A stretch of 64,000 nt of DNA, from positions 8,640,501-8,704,500 of the forward strand of contig CM072342.1 in the NCBI GenBank assembly GCA_036874045.1, in the 5' to 3' direction. This document shows, in pieces, positions 59,734-64,000 of this stretch. The position numbers and the translations under genes are program-made. Below the pieces are notes generated by a model. It was not told the origin of the DNA. It worked only from the letters and a program-made list of their open reading frames with translations, and searched no databases. How positions within the stretch are numbered: position 1 is the first letter of the stretch; every line of letters starts with the position of its first letter. The stretch is from Cymodocea nodosa (Eukaryota; Streptophyta; Magnoliopsida; Alismatales; Cymodoceaceae).

Positions 59734-60686
59734 ATTTACGACTGATTAACTTTAATGCAACTTCATTATTAGGTTGTAACCTTCTTTCCCTATTAACTAC
59801 TATTTTTGTTGCTACTTTAATCCTTATTTCCATAATGTTTGGTATTCTGATATTTAAATCTACTATCCTCCTTGTGAAATGAAAAATATCTCATTCTACT
59901 TGTTGCAACTCTTTCTCTCTAGTTGTATTTCAAATTTTCTTCCTTGAATGCCAATCTTCAAAGTGACAAAGAAACTCTATAGTGTCAATCTCATCCCACT
60001 AGTTCTATGCCATCTTCAACTTCATAGTGTTATAGAATGGAACAAAATTGATTTTTACTATTCTAAGTGCTAAATGATTTTTGTAGATAATGCCCTCTAT
60101 CCTAAGTTTAAATTTAAATAAACCCTAAGTTTTTGGAAGGTAATCGGGTTATTTCCCACGCAATCTTTCACTTCTCTCACTTACCACTCCGTAGAGTTAT
60201 ATGTTAACTCCACGAACTAAGTTCATGAACTTATCTTAGTACTCCATTGAGATATAGTTAATTCAACAGAATAAGTTTGTGGACTTACAACTTAACTCAA
60301 TGGACTTCTCAAAAAGTTTTATCCAATAAAATAATGTAAATATAATTTTTTTGCTTCAATCAAAATCGTAGAATCTTCAATCTGATTGACTCTTGATTTT
60401 ACTAATTTTCTTAATTTTAGTCGAACTGATACTATATTTCACTTGAACCGACAATTGTACTTAACATAACAATTTTTCTTTTAGCTTTGGTTGGATCGAT
60501 GGATTTTTTCAATGTTGCCAAAATAAAATTTTTCTTTCTTTTTCTCTATTTCGGTAAAACCATTAATTTCTCTCGATTTTACTACACAAAACACATAAAT
60601 AAAAGTTTATATATTACCTACTTCAGTTAGACTGATGATTTCTCTCAGTCAAACTACTACGATAATAAAATATATTAATATATATA
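59734..60686 (-). other. Tat-F leader, with a possible earlier coding segment
   Basis: 60030-59690 (minus) can be read in another frame as IDTIEFLCHFEDWHSRKK ... FHFTRRIVDLNIRIPNIMEI with stops at Gln or Trp-like positions; it may be an N-terminal extension of ORF1 or an older gene. 60080-60686 looks non-coding: an AAACTTAGGGTTTATTT stretch (minus, near 60110) like a 5' leader, two AACTCAACGA words (60240-60305), and GT-rich, T-rich runs (60420-60650). Its origin is not recognised. Confidence 0.45.
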
Positions 60687-61160
60687 TTATGTAATAGGAC
60701 CTAAGTAGTCCACTCTTACTTCTTCAATTCCAAATGAACTTTTTAGAAATTTAATAATAGGTCTAAGTCTTTGTCCATTTACTTTAAATATATTCTGATT
60801 TTTGAGATTTTCAATTGCAATTGCTTCATAGGAATAAATGTTTCAAATTATGTATGGTCCTACCCATTTAGATCTTAATTTCCCTAGATGGTTATGAAGT
60901 TTAGTTATATAAAGATATACTTCTTATCCTATTTCAAAAGTTTTTTGAATAATTTTCTTATCATGCTATAACTTCATCTTCTCTTTTTCTTTTACAATTC
61001 TTGAATAAGCTTCATTCCTAAATTCTTCTAACTCAATTAATTATATCTTTCTACTTTTAGCAACTTGATTTAAATTAGTGTTTAGAATTCTTTATGCCCA
61101 ATAAGCTCTATGTTCTAATTCTATAGGTAGGTGACAACTTTTTCCATATACTATTGTTTG
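60687..61160 (-). pseudogene. Ty3/gypsy integrase C-terminal remnant
   Basis: Minus-strand frame ending TAA at 60689-60687. Visible: IVYGKSCHLPIELEHRAYWA, LIELEEFRNEAYSRIVKEK, HDKKII, LGKLRSKWVGPYII, NIFKVNGQRLRPI. This is the integrase C-terminal domain of the Tat/Athila lineage, where YGK.CHLP.ELEH..YWA and KWVGP are family signatures. Five stops, at TGG, CAA/CAG or GAA-like codons. It lies directly after the primer site and before ORF1, where gag or ORF1 should begin, so it is displaced. The catalytic core is not present. Confidence 0.88.
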
Positions 61161-61177
61161 GTTACCTAGCACGACAC

Positions 61178-61213
61178 CAGAAAACTTGTTTGGATCTCCA
61201 ACAACGCACCAGA
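61178..61213 (-). promoter_or_regulatory. Duplicated primer binding site, tRNA-Asp-like
   Basis: On the minus strand TGGTGCGTTGTTGGAGATC, then again TGGTGTCGTGCTAGG, each preceded by CAAGTTTT(T)C. The first matches the Asp-tRNA site TGGCGCCGTTGCCGGGG used by Athila-type elements, allowing for C-to-T, G-to-A and one lost base. The unit of about 33-36 bp is tandemly doubled. Confidence 0.65.
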
Positions 61214-61221
61214 AAAACTTG

Positions 61222-63251
61222 GATTTGTTAACTTTTGTTTTTACTTAGTTAATTTATCTTTATGTCTATTCCTTTTTTAGAAGTAAACAAACAACCTTTC
61301 ACACAAATTAGATTTTAATTCCAATTTGTATTTTAACTGCAAGTGCACAGTGTCTACTGTATTAGTGTGAAAGTACAGGTCGATCCCATAGGGAATTGCT
61401 TAAGAATTGAGAACTATTCCGTTTTGAACAATCAAATTTATATATTCAATAAGCTCTCCGTTGAATTATAGTTAACTCAATAGAAAAAGTTCGTTGAGTT
61501 AAGGCTAACTCAACGGACTAACCTCGTGGACTTAAGTTAACTCCACGAGCCTGTCTTTCCAATTTAATACTGCTATTTACAGAGGAATTCGGTCAACCAT
61601 TGAGCGGTTCCATAGATTGTAAATAACATCAATTAAGCTCTTTAATGTTAGTAAACACTAGATTTATCATTAAGCATACTAACATTCAGATAATTCAAAC
61701 AGTAACTATTAAAATCTTTAAGTCTTTTGAACGAACCAATTTCAGTTTATTGTAAAACTAAAACAAACATAAAACAATCACAACACTGACAAAGATAACA
61801 TTAATCACGATACAACACAAACAACACAACACTCAAATACAAAATACAAACATAGATAAATTGTTTTTGGTATTTTTTTTTTAATATGAACATGGAAATG
61901 GGTGAAAGGTGAAATGTAAAGTAATCTCAGTCGACAGTAAATACTTCCATCACTACATGCTACGCGATTACACCACTGAAAATTAAACCACTTACAATTC
62001 TGCCTCTTCTCCCTATAGAATCGCTAGTCCAGAATTGCAAAATGATCTTCTCTTCAGCATACAGGCATCAACCCGAAACCAAGGCTAGAAGCTTTACGAT
62101 CTCCTGAGATATGAGTCGGCGCTTGGTGAAAATGGTTTCCCTTCCTGCAACGCGATCACTCCTCACAATAGTTGTCAGGTACTGTGTTTGTCTCAAAATT
62201 GACCCGACATCAGGAAAGTATTCTCACAAACCTCCGATGGTTGGTTATTATGGTGGTGGTGATGACAGTTGGTGTGGTACTTCAGAGAATTGCCGACACT
62301 GTCTACAGAAAGCTCGATGCTCCTCCTTTGTACACATTAGCCATACCCATCGATCACACCTTTACTTCTTTTTCTTCTTTTCTTTTATATTTCTTCAGTG
62401 GTAACTACTTCTGCTTGAATGGTCGATTGGATTTCCTTCATTCATATCAACGACGATGATTTCTTCTCTTTACGCGATACATGCGATCGTGGTTTTTCCT
62501 TCCAAACTGTCCTGTTTCTGCAACCGCTACAGTGGCGTATTAGAAAATAAATAGTCCGTGGAGTTACAGATAACTCAACGAACTTGCTTCATTGATTTAA
62601 CTATAAAACACGTTCATAAATTTTACTATCCAATGCTTAGGGGCATTTCAGATACTTACAAACTTAACTATCCGATGCTCAGATGCATTTTAGATAGTTG
62701 GAGATAACTCATTGATATATAACTTAAGTAAATCTACCAAATCTTGACATGTGTCAATAGTAGTTTAATAATAAAAGAAACATTTCAGAGAGTTACAAGT
62801 CTAACTATCCGATGTCGAGCTGCAATTTCGGATAGTTATAGATAACTCACTGAAAGTTCACTTAAGTCATGCATTATGGTTTCAACATGTGTACTTCAGG
62901 AAATAATAAAATATTCTTTTAAAACATAACTGTTCGGTAATTTAAACATAACTATCCGATACATGTTCGGTATGTTAAACATAACTGTCCGAAATATGTT
63001 CGGTATGTTAAACATAACTATTCAAAATATTAGAAAATTTGGATACTTAAGTATTTCATAGCCTACAACTTACCGATAGTTCAGAAATTTACTAAATTAA
63101 CATTAATTTCTCAAAATTAAGTAGATTATTTAATTAAAGCTTATAACAGTGCAATTATAACATAATGGTTTAATTCTCATATGATAAACTAAATATTATG
63201 CAATTAACCATTATTTAACCGTTAATATTATGCACTTTTTCATTCTAAACA
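61222..63251 (-). repeat. Tat-F 5' LTR
   Basis: 2.03 kb, from TGGATTTGTT to CATTCTAAACA. It matches the other Tat-F LTRs, with the GCACAGTGTCTAC ... GGTCGATCCCATAG motif at about 61346-61390 and a run of AACTATCCGATGC and AACTTAACG words at 62630-63000. GGTAGGGGGGAAG (minus) lies right beyond its start at 63252. The two overlapping ORFs at 62111-62459 are in the LTR and not conserved. Confidence 0.78.
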
Positions 63252-64000
63252 CTTCCCCCCTACCTAAATTTTGCTAGTCCCTTAGCAAACTAAGATCTAA
63301 TTAATGAGTCCTTCTAAAAGTGCTAGAATTAATTCTTCTCCTTTTTTTTTTCTATTCAACATAAGAACTAGTATTATTATATAGATATTCTGTATGTTTC
63401 AGTAATATTGTTTTCTCCTCTTCAACCTGAAAATATACTTAGAATATATGCAAATTACATACAAAGTATATCATCATCATATAAGTGTTAATTATATTAT
63501 CGTTTATTCTTCTTTTCATCATCTGTCATCCTGAATTTTCCAATAAGATTTCTAGAAGAAATTTCAACAACATAGGAATCAAAGTACAATCCAATTCAAT
63601 ATGATTAAGACAAGTAGAATAAAGAATTGTATCTCCATTAAACAACTTCAAAAGTCAATTCTAGATTCATATTTTAGCAATTCTAGATAACAGAAAGTAT
63701 ACTCGATTCATAAGATATCTGTATTTCACAAAACACTTGTATCTTTTCAGAACAGTATATATATTTTTGTACTTTAAAAGTTAATTTGACAAGATTGAAT
63801 CATACAAGAGCTTTCTAATGTACCCATGTAATGAGCTTTCAGTCAACAATCCTAGATCTGATCAGGATCTTAAGTTGCCAGATTTCAAGAGTCCTTTTCA
63901 GGTCAACAATCCTTACATACCTATCTTCTCAAGTACAAAAGCTTGTGATCAAACAAGTCAATAAACTCTTAAAAAAAAAAAAAAATTCTATTTTTTTTTT
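63252..64000 (-). mobile_element. Tat-F 3' region beyond the 5' LTR
   Basis: Matches 28305-29030 (for example GAGCTTTCTAATGTACCCATG near 63809 and AGTCAACAATCCTAGATCTGATC near 63840). Such sequence belongs before a 3' LTR, so its place here points to a tandem neighbour outside the window or to a longer LTR. The window ends in an A-rich then T-rich run (63972-64000). No gene. Confidence 0.75.

Larger units (their letters stand above)
26519..64000 (-). mobile_element. Tat-F chain: Tat/Athila-type Ty3/gypsy derivative with captured F-box gene
   Basis: After removing A, B, D and one solo LTR, a single minus-strand series remains. From high to low coordinate: 3' region (63252 on), LTR (61222-63251), tRNA-Asp-like primer site, integrase C-terminal remnant, leader, ORF1, gag, F-box pseudogene, 3' region, LTR (26519-28304). 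ORF1 ahead of gag is known from Ogre/Tat elements. Protease, RT and RNase H are absent, so it is non-autonomous. The 3' region on the far side of the 5' LTR suggests a tandem partner beyond the window, unless the true LTR is the 3' region plus LTR (about 3.1 kb). Confidence 0.7.

Noticed and set aside
62111..62459. Two overlapping ORFs of 95-97 residues
   Set aside because: They lie in the Tat-F LTR; the other three LTR copies do not keep the frames.
1..64000. CRISPR-like or satellite array from recurring AACTCAACGA and AACTATCCGA words
   Set aside because: Spacing is irregular, the words are degenerate and confined to LTR U3 parts; no cas-like genes, and the genome is that of a plant.

Overview
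This window is nuclear DNA of a flowering plant, from an AT-rich region filled with retrotransposons. The plant signs are Sirevirus-type Ty1/copia elements with an initiator-Met tRNA primer site (TGGTATCAGAGC), Tat/Athila-type Ty3/gypsy gag and integrase remnants with a tRNA-Asp-like primer site, and an F-box pseudogene. I cannot name the species. I see no intact host gene, no rRNA or tRNA gene and no CRISPR array. Almost every reading frame is broken, mostly where TGG, CAG or CAA would become a stop by C-to-T or G-to-A change.

Three families explain nearly everything; the names are mine. Sire-G is a Sirevirus-like family that codes only for gag: copies A (29612-34961, minus, 5-bp target duplication ATCCT) and B (37213-43564, plus, duplication GTTAT), plus an old minus-strand copy R now in four pieces. 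Sire-X is a larger Sirevirus with gag, pol and an extra ORF (aORF) between pol and the 3' LTR: copy C (6295-19193, minus, duplication GAATT), copy D (47431-59251, plus, duplication CTTCC/TTTCC), and copy E, of which only the aORF end remains (23808-26514). Tat-F is a minus-strand gypsy-like chain (about 26519-64000) with ORF1, gag and, where protease and polymerase should be, an F-box protein pseudogene.

Layout, left to right: R tail (1-273); rearranged Tat-F insert (274-6105) with a nested solo LTR (2244-3488); R piece (6106-6294); element C (6295-19193); R gag (19194-20260); solo Tat-F LTR (20261-22064); R gag start and primer site (22065-22368); chimeric LTR (22369-23807); E aORF (23808-26514); Tat-F LTR (26519-28304) and Tat-F 3' region (28305-29611); element A (29612-34961); rest of the Tat-F 3' region (to about 35080); F-box pseudogene (35547-36666); Tat-F gag C-terminus (36916-37212); element B (37213-43564); Tat-F gag middle (43570-43794); solo Sire-G LTR (43795-45205); Tat-F gag N-terminus (45211-46001); Tat-F ORF1 C-part (45994-47430); element D (47431-59251) with a nested solo LTR (54670-56205); Tat-F ORF1 N-part, leader, integrase remnant, primer site and LTR (59252-63251); Tat-F 3' region again (63252-64000).

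The most unusual points are these. The aORF of the copia family Sire-X and ORF1 of the gypsy family Tat-F are visibly homologous, and the 3' non-coding region of Tat-F is homologous to the pol-aORF spacer of Sire-X, so a two-part module has moved between retrotransposon superfamilies. A gypsy gag is followed by a decayed F-box gene instead of pol. All five Sirevirus gag copies that can be read stop at the same place, with different stop codons, just before a 3'-splice-like TTGCAG. One LTR is a chimera of two families and joins two different internal regions.
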